Notes: generated from the letters alone by a model not told the origin. 64,000 bases of DNA from Billgrantia montanilacus (GCF_003336675.1 NZ_QPII01000007.1:1-64000), one strand, 5' to 3'; positions 25,603-37,022 are shown, counted from the stretch's first letter. A program made the numbers and translations.

Positions 25603-28482
25603 TCAGTCGTCGGCCTCGGGCATGGGCGCGAGGTGTTGCGTCAGGTCGGCTACGTCACTGGGCTCGTCGCCCGGGTCGTAGCTGACGGTGGCGGTGGCGG
25701 ATTCGCGCAGTTTGGGCCAGGCCTGGCGCAGCTCATCGGCACTGACCTCGAGTACCCGTTCGGCCAGGCGCTCGCGGCGGTCGAAGTCGGTGTCGCCATA
25801 GGAGAGGGCGCGCCAAAGCCGGTTGGTGCGGCCGGAGAGGCTGGTATCGCGCTGCAGCAGATTGTCATGGACCGCCTGGCGGTACGCCGCCAGCTCGTCG
25901 TCCTCCAGCGCGCCCAATCGCTCGCCGAAGGCGTCCAGGAAGGCGTCGATATGAGTCAGGATCTCGTCGCTGGGGGTGTCCGGCGACTGCACCAGCAGGC
26001 TGAGGCCCGGCGCGTCGAGCAGCGGTGAGTAACCGGCGTTGACCACGTAGCCGAGCTGCTCCTCGGTACGCAGGCGCTGATAGAAGGGCGTCTCGATCAG
26101 TTGGCCGAGCACGGCGAGGCGCGCCTGGCTCTCGAGCGAGCGGTCGCTTCCCTGGAGATACCGCAGCACCAGCGACTCCTCACGCGAGGTAACCGGATGC
26201 AGGGTCGGCAGGCCCTCCACGATGCGCAGCGGTGTCAGGTCGGGAATTGCCTCCTTCCTCGCTCGAGGCTGCAGCAGTTCGGCGATCTGGCGCCCCTCCC
26301 GCATGGCCAGTTGCTCGTCGAGGTTGCCCACGGCCAGGGCTTCCACGTGCAGGTGGGAGAGGAAGGCGTCACGGAAGTCGCGCAGCGCCTGGACATCGAG
26401 CTCCCGGCTGGCCTCCAGCAGGTCGTTGGTGGGCCACTGGGGGCGTACCAGGGCTTCGGTCAGCGTGCGGTGGGCCTGGCGGAAGAGGGCGGCCTGGGGG
26501 GCGTTGCGCCACTCCCTCTGCAGGCGGTAGCGTGCACGCTCGAAGCTGGACTCATCGATCTCGCCCTGTTGAAGCTGGGTGAGGGTGCGTTGCATGACGC
26601 GGTCCTGGCGGTCGCGCCAGCCGGAAAAGGAGAGGGTGATGCCGCGAGCATGGGCATAGGCTTCGGCATGGTGGCCGGCCAGGCGAGCCGGGTAGAAGTC
26701 CTCGTTGAGGCTGTCGTCCAACCAGCCCGACAGCAGATGTGCCAGTGCCGCTTGCCGCGGGTCCGCGTTGGCATCCGGATGCTGCAGGCTGATACGCCAC
26801 TCCACCTTCGGGGTGTTGAAGGTGGCGTCCGCCATGTGCCAGAGGGCGAAGCTTGATTCATCCAGCAATTGGGTGGGGCGCTCGTGCTGTTCGGCGAGCA
26901 GCGTCAGGTCCTCGGCGATGAACGGGTTGGGCTCGGGCAGGGCCAGGCCGGCCAGGGGCGCCGCCGCCGTCTGGTCGGTATTGCTGACCTTGCGCCAGGG
27001 GGCATTGAACCAGGGCGATGTCTGCTCTCCTTCGACATCCGGGGCGCTGTAGAAGCGCAGTAGCCGGTCGGGTCGAAGCTCGCCGAGATAGCGCTCGACC
27101 AGCTCGCGGTCGAAGCCGTCCATGCGATAGGCGGCATACTGCACGTCCTCTACCGGGTAACGGGCCAGGTTCATGGCCAGGCGCATGGCGCCCTGGAGCG
27201 GCGAGCCATGCTGCTGGAAGCGGAATTGCTGCTCGGCGAGCCGGGCCTGTTCGTCGTAGCGCCATTCATCGAGACCCGAGTCACGGACCTGGTCGATGGC
27301 GGCAAAAAGGGTGGCCTCTATCTCGTCGAGTCGCTCGGCGCCGGCAGGCGTCAGGCTGATACTGACGGTGAACAGGGCGTCGCGCTCGTCGCTGCGTCCG
27401 ACGCCGGCCGAGAGCCCATCGGCTAGCCCGGCCTCGCGCAGCACAGCGAGCAGGCTGCCCTCTCCTTCGTGGCCCAGCAGGTGGGCCAGGTAGTCGGCGG
27501 GCTTGTGCTCATAGTGCTGGATGGGATCGGGAACGGGGAACATGAAGCGAGCATGGCGGCTGTCCCTGATCGACTGCATTTCCAGCTGCAGGGGCAGGCT
27601 CTCCTCCAATACGAGCGGCTCCTCGATCACCGGGCGCTCCAGGCCCCGGTCGGCGATACCGGCGAAGCGCTCGATGACCATCGTCTCCAGCTCGTCCAGC
27701 GAGTGCGGTGCGATCAGGGCCAGATGCATGACGTTGGCGTCATAGTAGCGCTCGTAGAAGTCGATCACCCGCTCGCGCAGTGATGCCTCTCCCTCGGGCG
27801 GGTCGAGTGTCTCGCGGCTGCCGACCGAGAACCCGACGCTGGGGTTGTCGGGATTGAGCACTTCGTTGAGCACATCGAGTTCGCGTCGCCCATCGTCACG
27901 GATGCGTGCCATGTACTCCGAGTGCACGATATTGCGTTCGCTCTCCAACTGGTCGGGATTGAACAGCGGCGTCAGGAAGAATTGACTGAAACGATCCAAT
28001 GCGCCGGTCAGGGCCTCGGGCTCGATGTCGAAGAAGTAGTTGGTGTCTTGGGGCGCGGTGAAGGCGTTATGGCTTCCGCCATGGCGACGCAAATAGCCCT
28101 GGTAGGCATCCGCTTCGGGAAAGGGTTCGGTGCCGAGGAACAGCATATGCTCCAGAAAGTGGGCCAGCCCGGACAGGTCATCAGGGTCCTGGGCGCTGCC
28201 CACGCCCACATTCATCGAGGCGGCCGCCTGGTCCACGTCGGGGTCGCTCACCAGCAGGGCGGTGAGACCGTTTTCCAGCGTCAATACCCGGTAGTCACGC
28301 GTGTCGTGTGGACTGACCCGAGGGGTGACGACGTCGTCGATGGCGGCCTTGGCGTCGGTGCTCTGCTCGGCGGTCTGGGCAGCGACGGCTGTCGACAACA
28401 GGGCGCCGGTCAGCAGCACGCCCGCAAGCGGGACCGCCCGGTGCCGTAGATCCTGGCGGTAGGTAGCAAGACTGGACATCAT
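25603..28482 (-). CDS. periplasmic M16 (pitrilysin/insulinase) zinc protease
   Basis: 959 residues with a signal peptide (about 1-35, cleaved near VAAQTA). The inverted zinc motif His108-Phe-Leu-Glu111-His112 is complete, with the third ligand Glu near ERNIVHSEY. Four M16-type halves follow, as in pitrilysin PtrA (about 960 residues). It degrades peptides in the periplasm. ATG 28482 overlaps the stop of the upstream SRAP gene (ATGA); a second ATG follows directly at 28479 and has better spacing to AGGAGA. The two genes are translationally coupled. Confidence 0.93.
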   Translation of the reverse strand: MMSSLATYRQDLRHRAVPLAGVLLTGALLSTAVAAQTAEQSTDAKAAIDDVVTPRVSPHDTRDYRVLTLENGLTALLVSDPDVDQAAASMNVGVGSAQDPDDLSGLAHFLEHMLFLGTEPFPEADAYQGYLRRHGGSHNAFTAPQDTNYFFDIEPEALTGALDRFSQFFLTPLFNPDQLESERNIVHSEYMARIRDDGRRELDVLNEVLNPDNPSVGFSVGSRETLDPPEGEASLRERVIDFYERYYDANVMHLALIAPHSLDELETMVIERFAGIADRGLERPVIEEPLVLEESLPLQLEMQSIRDSRHARFMFPVPDPIQHYEHKPADYLAHLLGHEGEGSLLAVLREAGLADGLSAGVGRSDERDALFTVSISLTPAGAERLDEIEATLFAAIDQVRDSGLDEWRYDEQARLAEQQFRFQQHGSPLQGAMRLAMNLARYPVEDVQYAAYRMDGFDRELVERYLGELRPDRLLRFYSAPDVEGEQTSPWFNAPWRKVSNTDQTAAAPLAGLALPEPNPFIAEDLTLLAEQHERPTQLLDESSFALWHMADATFNTPKVEWRISLQHPDANADPRQAALAHLLSGWLDDSLNEDFYPARLAGHHAEAYAHARGITLSFSGWRDRQDRVMQRTLTQLQQGEIDESSFERARYRLQREWRNAPQAALFRQAHRTLTEALVRPQWPTNDLLEASRELDVQALRDFRDAFLSHLHVEALAVGNLDEQLAMREGRQIAELLQPRARKEAIPDLTPLRIVEGLPTLHPVTSREESLVLRYLQGSDRSLESQARLAVLGQLIETPFYQRLRTEEQLGYVVNAGYSPLLDAPGLSLLVQSPDTPSDEILTHIDAFLDAFGERLGALEDDELAAYRQAVHDNLLQRDTSLSGRTNRLWRALSYGDTDFDRRERLAERVLEVSADELRQAWPKLRESATATVSYDPGDEPSDVADLTQHLAPMPEADD

Positions 28483-29162
28483 ATCTCCTGGTCACTCCAG
28501 CGCAGCATGGGTCCGGTGGGATGCGCGCAGGCTGGGTCCTGGTTCTTGGGATCGTTCACTCGTCTAGATACCGGAAAAGCGCCCAACAGTTCCCCTGGAG
28601 CGGGACGCAGAAGGGCCTTTGCTGTGGGCAGTGGTGTCTGCGGGTCAAGCCAGCAGGCGGCATCATCGGCGGCGATCAATGCCGGAAGCCTGTCGCTGAG
28701 TGGCGCCAGGAGGCTACCTGTAGGCACGGTGATCAAGGCCATGGAGTCGGCATGTTCGCTGAGGCTGGTGTGGTAGCGACACCACACACCGGCCAGCAGC
28801 AGGGGGCCGCGGTCGACACGGGTGATCAGGAAGGGCTGCTTGAAACGCGGTTGAGGCTTCCAGACGTAGACGCCACCCACCGGGACCAGGCTGCGCCGCG
28901 CGGCAAAGGCCTCGCGAAACATGCGGCGCGACTCCAGCGATTCGGCACGCGCGCAGTGGGGGGCATGGTCGAGCACCGTCAGCCACGGTGGCGTCAGGCC
29001 CCAGAATACCGGCGACAGCCGGGCGATGCCGCCCTCGAGGCGAATGTGCGATACCGGCCGTCGCGGTGACAGGTTGGCCGCGGTGATCAGTGGGGCGTCT
29101 TGGCACAGGTCCGGCAGCAGTCGAGCGAGATCGAGGGGAGGAATGAACAGTCGACCGGCCAT
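28479..29162 (-). CDS. SRAP-domain protein lacking most catalytic residues
   Basis: 227 residues alignable over their length with YedK/HMCES, which crosslink to abasic sites in single-stranded DNA through Cys2. The fold blocks are present (LSPVFWGLTPPWL, SRRMFREA, FPVSRRVND), and Asn37's equivalent is kept in ANLSPRR. But Cys2 is Ala (MAGRL), the active-site Glu is Val (GGVYVWK), and the active-site His is Ser (LSDRLPALI). It is therefore probably unable to form the covalent adduct. The frame is open upstream, but MAGRL is the family start. It is coupled to the M16 protease gene downstream. Confidence 0.84.
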   Translation of the reverse strand: MAGRLFIPPLDLARLLPDLCQDAPLITAANLSPRRPVSHIRLEGGIARLSPVFWGLTPPWLTVLDHAPHCARAESLESRRMFREAFAARRSLVPVGGVYVWKPQPRFKQPFLITRVDRGPLLLAGVWCRYHTSLSEHADSMALITVPTGSLLAPLSDRLPALIAADDAACWLDPQTPLPTAKALLRPAPGELLGAFPVSRRVNDPKNQDPACAHPTGPMLRWSDQEI

Positions 29163-29331
29163 GGCAACTCCGCGAGTCGGGGCAGTCAGGGTAGCCAAGT
29201 CGGGCGGAGCTGAAAAGGGCTGGATGCGTAATGGTCGAAAACAGTGTTCGATGTGCGCTATCCTAAGTAACGCGAAGCATGGCAGGTTCCATGCATGCTC
29301 ACGAGCTGACCACCGCCCCTGCGAGGAATTC

Positions 29332-29949
29332 ATGGCCCGTCCCCGACAGCATGCGCCCGAAGCGCTACATGCCCAAGTCATGGCGGCAAGCGATGCCTGG
29401 CTGCAGGGCAACCCCGTGCATACGCTGTCGCTGCGCGCCCTGGCGCGTGAGGTCGGCTGTGCGCCAAGCACTTTGCTGAAACTCTACGGCAGTTTCGGCA
29501 ACTTGCTTCAGCATGTGAACATCGAGACCCTGGCGCGCCTGCGTACGGTGATCGAGCCCTTGACCGAAGGCGCCTCTCCCGAGCGGCAGCTTAACGCCCT
29601 GGCTCTGGCCTACTGGCAGTTCGCTCAGCGTGAGCCCTATCGTTGGCAACTGCTGTTCGACTACCCGCTGGCCCAGGAGGGTGAGCTCGACCAGCGTCAA
29701 TCCGACATGATCGAAGCCCTGTTTCTGCGGGTCGAGGCGAGTCTCAAAGAGTACCAGCCGGCGCTGGGTGACCTGGAGGCACGGCGGCTGGGGCGCACCC
29801 TGTGGGGCAGCGTTCACGGCCTGGTGCAACTTGGCCTCAATGAGCGGCTGGGTTACTGGCAGGGGCAGCAGCTCGAGGTCGGTGAGCTGCTCGACCAACT
29901 GCTGGCGACCATTCTTGCCGGTCTCAGGAACAGGTCCAATATCGCGTGA
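29332..29949 (+). CDS. TetR/AcrR family transcriptional regulator
   Basis: 205 residues. N-terminal helix-turn-helix (LSLRALAREVGCAPSTLLKLYGSFGNLL, about 30-57), somewhat divergent from TetR consensus, then an all-helical ligand-binding domain with a conserved YRWQLLFDY block and WGSVHGLVQLGL. It is likely a repressor, target unknown. ATG 29332 has GCGAGGA nine bases upstream. The stop overlaps the GTG start of the acyltransferase gene by GTGA, so that gene may be functionally linked. Divergent from the SRAP gene. Confidence 0.86.
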   Translation: MARPRQHAPEALHAQVMAASDAWLQGNPVHTLSLRALAREVGCAPSTLLKLYGSFGNLLQHVNIETLARLRTVIEPLTEGASPERQLNALALAYWQFAQREPYRWQLLFDYPLAQEGELDQRQSDMIEALFLRVEASLKEYQPALGDLEARRLGRTLWGSVHGLVQLGLNERLGYWQGQQLEVGELLDQLLATILAGLRNRSNIA

Positions 29950-30650
29950 ACCTGGCCTTCCTCGGGCTCTTCGGCACCCTGATGGCGGCGGGTGCCTGGC
30001 GTGTCTCCCGCGCGCCGCGGCCGATCATTCGACGGTCGATCTATCTGCTCATCCATTGCCTCTATCGCCTGCGCTTCCGTGGCCGGCGCTTCATACCGGC
30101 CAAGGGGCCGGCGGTGGTGGTCTGCAATCATGTCAGCTTCATGGATGCGCTGGTGGTCGGCGGTGCCAGTCCTCGGCCGCTGCGCTTCCTCATGGATAGG
30201 CCGATCTACGACTCCCCCTGGCTCAACTGGCTGTTTCGGCTGGTGGGGGCGATCCCGGTGGACTCCGACCGGCATGACCCCGGCAGCGTGCGCCGAGCAC
30301 TGGAAGAGGTCAGTCGGGCGCTTCGCAACGGCGAAGTCGTCATGCTGTTTCCCGAAGGCCGGCTGACACCGAACGGCGACGTGCACGCCTTTCGCCGTGG
30401 GCTGGAGACGATCCTGGCGCGGGATCCGGTGCCGGTGATCCCGGCTGGCCTGGCTGGCCTGTGGGGTTCGTGGACCTCGCATTGCGATGGGCCGGCCCTC
30501 TCCAAGCGTCCCCGCCGATTCCGCGCCCGTGTGGCGCTCTATTTCGGCGAGCCGATTCCACCCCGCCTGGCACGGCGCGACAGAATGGAAGCCCGGGTAC
30601 GGGCGCTCAAGGCCGAGGCCGATGGCTGGGCCTGTTCTGTCTGTCAGTAG
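29946..30650 (+). CDS. 1-acyl-sn-glycerol-3-phosphate acyltransferase (PlsC family)
   Basis: 234 residues with the acyltransferase motifs His62-x4-Asp67 (NHVSFMD) and PEGRLTPNGD, a membrane-associated N-terminal helix, and a basic C-terminal part. It probably acylates a lysophospholipid; the donor and acceptor are undetermined. Starts at GTG inside the TetR stop codon. Confidence 0.89.
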   Translation: MNLAFLGLFGTLMAAGAWRVSRAPRPIIRRSIYLLIHCLYRLRFRGRRFIPAKGPAVVVCNHVSFMDALVVGGASPRPLRFLMDRPIYDSPWLNWLFRLVGAIPVDSDRHDPGSVRRALEEVSRALRNGEVVMLFPEGRLTPNGDVHAFRRGLETILARDPVPVIPAGLAGLWGSWTSHCDGPALSKRPRRFRARVALYFGEPIPPRLARRDRMEARVRALKAEADGWACSVCQ

Positions 30651-30698
30651 CGGATCCGTCACCAAGGGCTACGTCAGTGAGCGCCCCGGAGACGCTGG

Positions 30699-31988
30699 TC
30701 ATTCCTGACGGCGACGGCCAGTGCGAGAGGGTTGTGGCCAGCAGCGTGCCGCGGTGATCAGGTTGTCCTGCACGTCGAGTATCTCCATGCGAATGATGCC
30801 GATCTGCAGGCAGGCGGGGCCGTCGGGAAAGGATTCCAGGTGCTCGAGGATCAGGCCGTTCAAGGTCTTGGGTCCGTCAGTGGGCAGCTTCCAGCCGAGC
30901 AGCCGGTTGATGTCGCGGATGTTGGCCGTACCATCAATGACATGGCTGCCATCGTCCTGTCGATGGATATCCTGGTCCTGGCCCGCCACGTCGGTGGTGA
31001 ATTCGCCGACGATCTCCTCGAGGATGTCCTCCAGCGTCACCAGTCCTTCCACATCGCCATATTCGTCCACGACGATACCGATCCGTCGCTTCTGCTTCTG
31101 GAAGTTGAGCAGCTGGGTATGCAGCGGAGTCGACTCGGGAATGAAGTAGGGCTCCCGCGCCTCCTGAACGATAGACGCCTTGGTCACCTCGTCCCGGGAC
31201 AGGAAGCGCGCGGCGTTGCGCAGGTGCAGCATGCCGATGATGTTGTTGATGTCGCCCTTGTAGATGGGCAGGCGCGTGTGCTGGCTGGTGCGTATCTGGG
31301 CCAGGATCGCGGGAAGCTCGTCGTCCAGATCAATGCCCATCACCTCGTGGCGCGGCACCATGATGTCGTTTACCGTGACGTTTTCCAGATCGAGAATCGA
31401 CAGCAGCATGGCCTGGTGGCGGTGGGGGATCAGGGTGCCCGCCTCGTGTACCACGGTGCGAAGCTCGTCGCGGGTCAGGCTCTCGCCGCCACCCTCGATG
31501 CTCTTGACCCCCAGCAGCTTGAGCAGGTTGTTGGAGATGACGTTGACCAGCCAGACCAGCGGATAGAGGATCTTTAGCAGCGGTTCCAGTATCAGCGAGG
31601 TGGGATAGGCGATGCGTTCGGGTTTGATGGCGGCATAGGTCTTGGGGCTGACCTCGGCAAAGATCAGGATCACGATGGTGAGGACCAGGGGGGCAATGGC
31701 GGGGCCGGTAACATCGCCGAAGAAGTGAATGGCAAGCACCGTAGAGATGGCGGCGGCCAGGTTGTTGACCAGGTTGTTGCCGATCAGGATCACGCCGATG
31801 AGTCGATCCGGCCTGGCCAGCAGCCGCAAGACCCGCTTTGCACGGCGGTCCCCGCTGCCGGCCTGGTGGTTCAGCCGGTAGCGGTTGATCGACATCATGC
31901 CGGTCTCGGAGCTGGAGAAGAAGGCAGAAAGACAGACGAGTAGGAAAAGCAGGCCGAACAGCAATCCCAAAGGGAAGTCGTCGCTCAA
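30699..31988 (-). CDS. HlyC/CorC family CNNM-CBS membrane protein
   Basis: 429 residues: CNNM/DUF21 domain with about four membrane helices (1-180; SSSETGMMSINRYRL at the first helix end, IGNNLVNNLAAA, EVSPKTYAA), a pair of CBS domains (about 200-325; VPRHEVMGIDLDDE), and a C-terminal CorC_HlyC domain (about 340-420). Related proteins take part in magnesium or cobalt efflux. It lies 74 bases downstream of the ccsA-type gene on the same strand, the usual order in gammaproteobacteria. Confidence 0.92.
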   Translation of the reverse strand: MSDDFPLGLLFGLLFLLVCLSAFFSSSETGMMSINRYRLNHQAGSGDRRAKRVLRLLARPDRLIGVILIGNNLVNNLAAAISTVLAIHFFGDVTGPAIAPLVLTIVILIFAEVSPKTYAAIKPERIAYPTSLILEPLLKILYPLVWLVNVISNNLLKLLGVKSIEGGGESLTRDELRTVVHEAGTLIPHRHQAMLLSILDLENVTVNDIMVPRHEVMGIDLDDELPAILAQIRTSQHTRLPIYKGDINNIIGMLHLRNAARFLSRDEVTKASIVQEAREPYFIPESTPLHTQLLNFQKQKRRIGIVVDEYGDVEGLVTLEDILEEIVGEFTTDVAGQDQDIHRQDDGSHVIDGTANIRDINRLLGWKLPTDGPKTLNGLILEHLESFPDGPACLQIGIIRMEILDVQDNLITAARCWPQPSRTGRRRQE

Positions 31989-32062
31989 GTCGAAGGGTCC
32001 TCGCTGACGTGTCAGCCACGTTTGTAGGGATTCGGCCGGGCAGTGTCAAGGCGACCTATGAT

Positions 32063-32863
32063 TCAGGTGCGGTTTAAAATGACCTCCAGCACGAATTTGC
32101 TACCGAAATAGGCCAGCAGCAGCACCGAGTAGCCACCCAGCGTCCAGCGCACGGCCCGCATGCCGCGCCAACCCAGGACATGATGACTGATCAGCAAGAT
32201 GGCAAAGATCACCCAGGCCGCCAGGGCGAGAATGGTCTTGTGCGCCAGGTGCTGGGAAAACATGCTCTCGACGAAGATGAAGCCGCTGACGATGGCCAGG
32301 GTCAGCAGGATCATGCCTGACCAGATCAGTTCGAAGAGCACCCGCTCCATGGTGGTCAGCGGCGGTAGTACCTGTACCACGCCACGCGTGTGGTGGTGTC
32401 GCAGCGCCTGGTTCTGCAGGCCGAGCAGCACCGCCTGGAAGGCGGCAATGGCCATCACGGCGAAGGCCAGCGCCGAGCTGATCGCATGCAGGGCGATGCC
32501 CGGCGTCATGCCCCCGGTGCGTTCGGGGCTGGGCAGTCCGACTGCCAGCAGCAGGGCCAGGCCGGACAGGGGGAAGAGGCCCACCGCCACGTTGAGCACC
32601 GGCTTGGCCATGCTCACGGCCAGCAGCAGGACCACCATGATCGCTGTCAGGAATACCGCGCTGGTCGAAAGCCCAGGCATCAGGCCCGGACTCTGGTCGA
32701 TCAGCTTGAGTGCGACGGGCAGGTGAAAGAGCAGGCCCAGCAGACCGAGGGCGCGGACCATGGCGGGGCGCTGCGGAACACGTCGCAGCAGAGTGAGTCC
32801 CTGCCAGGAAGCAGCACCCAGATAGAGGATGAAGGCCATGATAGCCAGAGGAAGCGCCTGCAT
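32063..32863 (-). CDS. CcsA/YpjD-type cytochrome c assembly protein
   Basis: 266 residues with about eight membrane helices. The conserved Trp and His residues of the family are visible (LHAISSALAFAVMAIAAFQAVLLG; HKTILALAAWVIFAILLISHHVLGWRG). YpjD-type genes sit next to ffh in many gammaproteobacteria, as here (divergent). The role is probably haem-related, not proven. Confidence 0.88.
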   Translation of the reverse strand: MQALPLAIMAFILYLGAASWQGLTLLRRVPQRPAMVRALGLLGLLFHLPVALKLIDQSPGLMPGLSTSAVFLTAIMVVLLLAVSMAKPVLNVAVGLFPLSGLALLLAVGLPSPERTGGMTPGIALHAISSALAFAVMAIAAFQAVLLGLQNQALRHHHTRGVVQVLPPLTTMERVLFELIWSGMILLTLAIVSGFIFVESMFSQHLAHKTILALAAWVIFAILLISHHVLGWRGMRAVRWTLGGYSVLLLAYFGSKFVLEVILNRT

Positions 32864-33181
32864 CAGTTGTCATCCGTGCGCCGTCGCCGGCGTCAATGCA
32901 TCTCGAAGGTGGAAAAGGAGTTTGCCGATGCCACTATACCCAATCCGTGCAGCGTCGCACAGCCATGGTAGCCGGCTCCATGGAGACTGGGGGCCACAAG
33001 GCGTATAATTCGCCGTCAAGAACTCTCAACCGCAATTTTCAACAACTGTTTTACAGTATTACGGGCAATGCGGGATGCCTGGCGAGCGTGACCGATCGTC
33101 GCACGACGGTATTCACAGCGACGGCCGGGAGGGTTGCCAACCTTGCCAATATACCTGCCAGTATCGTAGCCGGAGTGGCCC
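32864..33181. promoter_or_regulatory. divergent promoter region ccsA-type gene / ffh
   Basis: 318 bases without a gene. A -10 box TATAAT (33004-33009) with TGGAGA at 32981-32986 (17-base spacing) suits ffh and would give an untranslated leader of about 165 bases, long for ffh. I see no clear hairpin control element in it. Confidence 0.45.
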
Positions 33182-34600
<1,419 letters not shown>

Positions 34601-34643
34601 GGCGGTGCTGGCCGCTGGATGGCAAAAGGATTGTCGGTCGGGC

Positions 34644-34672
34644 TTTCCAAGACGGGCTGATTTCCGTAGAAT
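34644..34672 (+). promoter_or_regulatory. candidate rpsP operon promoter
   Basis: TTTCCA (34644-34649) and TAGAAT (34667-34672), spaced 17 bases, in the 257-base gap between ffh and rpsP. It leaves a leader of about 180 bases containing the hairpin described separately. Confidence 0.4.
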
Positions 34673-34744
34673 GCTGCGTCTTCATGGCAGGACCGGGCAT
34701 CTGTCCGGCTGCACGCTTGATAAGCAACAGTGACCGAATGACGC

Positions 34745-34791
34745 GGAGGTGGGCTCATGGCCCACTTTCCGAGCAGGATGTCGACACCTCC
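34745..34791 (+). promoter_or_regulatory. structured leader of the rpsP operon
   Basis: GGAGGTG (34745-34751) can pair with CACCTCC (34785-34791), enclosing a smaller GGGC/GCCC stem. The alternative stem GTGGGC (34749-34754)/GCCCAC (34760-34765) excludes part of the outer one. This could allow leader control of ribosomal protein expression; no protein-binding motif is recognised. Confidence 0.35.
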
Positions 34792-34857
34792 GGCCGTTAG
34801 CCGGCGTCGGCACGCATCGGTATTAAACGTAACCTCAACTGAAGGACAGTTAACGCC

Positions 34858-35106
34858 ATGGTTACCATTCGTCTGGCACGTGGTGGCGCCAAGAAGCGTC
34901 CCTTCTATCACCTGACCGTGACCGATTCGCGCAACGCTCGCGATGGCCGCTTCATCGAGCGTCTGGGTTTCTTCAATCCCATCGCCCGTGGCGGTGAAGA
35001 GCGTCTTCGCGTCGACCTGGACCGCGTCACTCACTGGCAGAGCCAGGGTGCACAGCTGTCCGAGCGCGTGGCCGAGCTGGTCAAGGAAGCCCGTAAGCAG
35101 GCCTGA
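34858..35106 (+). CDS. rpsP: 30S ribosomal protein S16
   Basis: 82 residues with the bS16 start [19 protein letters not shown]. First gene of rpsP-rimM-trmD-rplS, the standard order. GAAGGA precedes the ATG. Confidence 0.98.
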   Translation: MVTIRLARGGAKKRPFYHLTVTDSRNARDGRFIERLGFFNPIARGGEERLRVDLDRVTHWQSQGAQLSERVAELVKEARKQA

Positions 35107-35129
35107 GCCTGTTGCTTTCCGGTGACGTC

Positions 35130-35687
35130 ATGAGTGAGCAAGCCGAACGCATCGAGTTGGACGACCATGTGGTGCTGGGCAAGCTGACCAGTCCCTATGG
35201 CGTCAAGGGGTGGCTCAAGGTCTACTCACATACGAGCCCGATGGACGGCATCCTGGAGTACCCCGAGTGGGTGCTGCGGCAGGGCACGGCCCTGACCCGT
35301 CATCGCTTGTTGCAGGGGCGCCGGCACGGCAAGGGTCTGGTCGCGCTGCTGGAAGGTGTCGATGGCCGTGAGGACGCAGAACGCATGGCCGGTGCCGAGA
35401 TCCTGCTGCCCAAGTCGGCGCTGCCTCGCCTGCCCCGCGGCGACTATTACTGGCATCAGCTGGAAGGGTTGCTGGTAGTGACCCGCGACGGTGATGTGCT
35501 GGGCCGTGTCCGCTACCTGTTCGAGACCGGGGCCAACGACGTGCTGGTGGTCAAGGGCGACCCGGAAGGAGACCCGCCGGCCATCGATGACCGGGAACGT
35601 CTGCTTCCCTACTTGCCCGACGAGGTGATCGTCGGGGTGGACCTGGCGGCCGCGGTCATGACCGTGGACTGGGATCCGGCATTTTGA
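35130..35687 (+). CDS. rimM: ribosome maturation factor RimM
   Basis: 185 residues: RimM N-terminal beta-barrel ([22 protein letters not shown]) and C-terminal PRC-like barrel ([20 protein letters not shown]). It assists 30S head assembly near S19. ATG 35130 is chosen over an in-frame ATG at 35112. Confidence 0.96.
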   Translation: MSEQAERIELDDHVVLGKLTSPYGVKGWLKVYSHTSPMDGILEYPEWVLRQGTALTRHRLLQGRRHGKGLVALLEGVDGREDAERMAGAEILLPKSALPRLPRGDYYWHQLEGLLVVTRDGDVLGRVRYLFETGANDVLVVKGDPEGDPPAIDDRERLLPYLPDEVIVGVDLAAAVMTVDWDPAF

Positions 35688-35716
35688 CGGCCGAGACGCT
35701 CCCCCAGGGTACGACG

Positions 35717-36490
35717 ATGGTTTCGACGATGTGGGTTGGTGTGGTGTCGCTCTTTCCCGAGATGTTCGATGCCATCACCCGGCATGGCGTAACGGGCCGG
35801 GCGGTCAGCCAGGGGCGTGTGGCGCTGGAATTCTATAACCCGCGCGACCATGCTACCGACCGTCATCGCACCGTGGATGATCGTCCCTACGGTGGTGGCC
35901 CCGGGATGCTGATGAAGGTCGACACGCTGCGTGCGGCCATCCATGCCGCCCGCGACCGGGCCGTCGAGGCGACCGGACAGCGTCCTCGGGTGATCTATCT
36001 GTCGCCCCAGGGGCGCCGGTTGGATCAGCAGGGTGCACACGAACTGGCCTCGGGCCCACCCTTGGTGGTGGTGGCCGGGCGCTACGAAGGCATCGATGAA
36101 CGCGTGGTCGAGAGCGACATCGATGAAGAGTGGTCGGTCGGCGACTATGTGCTCAGCGGCGGCGAGCTGCCAGCCATGGTGCTGATCGACGCTGCGGCAA
36201 GACTGGTTCCCGGCGTGCTGGGGCATCAGGACTCCGCGGTGGAGGACTCCTTCAACGAGGGGTTGCTGGACTGCCCGCACTACACACGCCCTGAAGTGAT
36301 TGACGGGCGGCGGGTGCCGGATGTCCTGCTCAGCGGGCATCACGGCGAGATCCGGCGCTGGCGGCTCAAGCAGTCGCTGGGGCGGACCTGGCTGAGGCGG
36401 CCCGATCTGCTTGAGGGCAGGACGTTGAATCCAGAGCAGCAGGCGCTGCTCGAGGAGTTCATCGAAGAATACGCGCTGTCCAACAGGTAG
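35717..36490 (+). CDS. trmD: tRNA (guanine-37-N1)-methyltransferase TrmD
   Basis: 257 residues of SPOUT/trefoil-knot methyltransferase: [13 protein letters not shown] at the start, [14 protein letters not shown], knot motifs [10 protein letters not shown] and [13 protein letters not shown], and [19 protein letters not shown]. It makes m1G37 and prevents frameshifting. ATG 35717 is preferred; ATG 35729 is possible, and the frame runs up to TTG 35684 in the rimM stop. Confidence 0.96.
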   Translation: MVSTMWVGVVSLFPEMFDAITRHGVTGRAVSQGRVALEFYNPRDHATDRHRTVDDRPYGGGPGMLMKVDTLRAAIHAARDRAVEATGQRPRVIYLSPQGRRLDQQGAHELASGPPLVVVAGRYEGIDERVVESDIDEEWSVGDYVLSGGELPAMVLIDAAARLVPGVLGHQDSAVEDSFNEGLLDCPHYTRPEVIDGRRVPDVLLSGHHGEIRRWRLKQSLGRTWLRRPDLLEGRTLNPEQQALLEEFIEEYALSNR

Positions 36491-36650
36491 CCTGTCTACC
36501 AGGTTGGCGGAGCGGAGGTGCAGGACATCGGTTCTCACAAGCGGTGGACCTGCGTCACCCATTATCTCCCGCGCTCTCGAGTCAGGCTCGAGCGCCGGGA
36601 TCACGCTTCGTCATCCAGACGGCGAAGCCATGTTATCGAGGAGTCATGTC

Positions 36651-37007
36651 ATGAGTAGCAAGAACAAGGTGATCCAGGCGCTTGAGACCGAGCAGATGAG
36701 CAAGCAGGTGCCGGACTTCGCCCCGGGCGACACCATCGTCGTTCAGGTCAAGGTCAAGGAAGGCAGCCGTGAGCGTCTTCAGGCCTTCGAAGGCGTGGTG
36801 ATCGGCAAGCGTAATCGCGGCCTGAACTCCGCCTTCACCGTGCGCAAGATCTCTCACGGTGTCGGCGTCGAGCGTACCTTCCAGACCTACAGCCCGCTGG
36901 TCGACTCCATCAGCGTCAAGCGTCGCGGCGACGTGCGTCAGGCCAAGCTCTACTATCTCCGTGAGCGCAGCGGCAAGTCTGCCCGCATCAAGGAAAAGCT
37001 GGGCTGA
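36651..37007 (+). CDS. rplS: 50S ribosomal protein L19
   Basis: 118 residues with bL19 signatures ([45 protein letters not shown]). Last gene of the rpsP operon. CGAGGAG lies seven bases before the ATG. Two hairpins follow. Confidence 0.98.
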   Translation: MSSKNKVIQALETEQMSKQVPDFAPGDTIVVQVKVKEGSRERLQAFEGVVIGKRNRGLNSAFTVRKISHGVGVERTFQTYSPLVDSISVKRRGDVRQAKLYYLRERSGKSARIKEKLG

Positions 37008-37022
37008 GTCTAGCCGGCTGAC

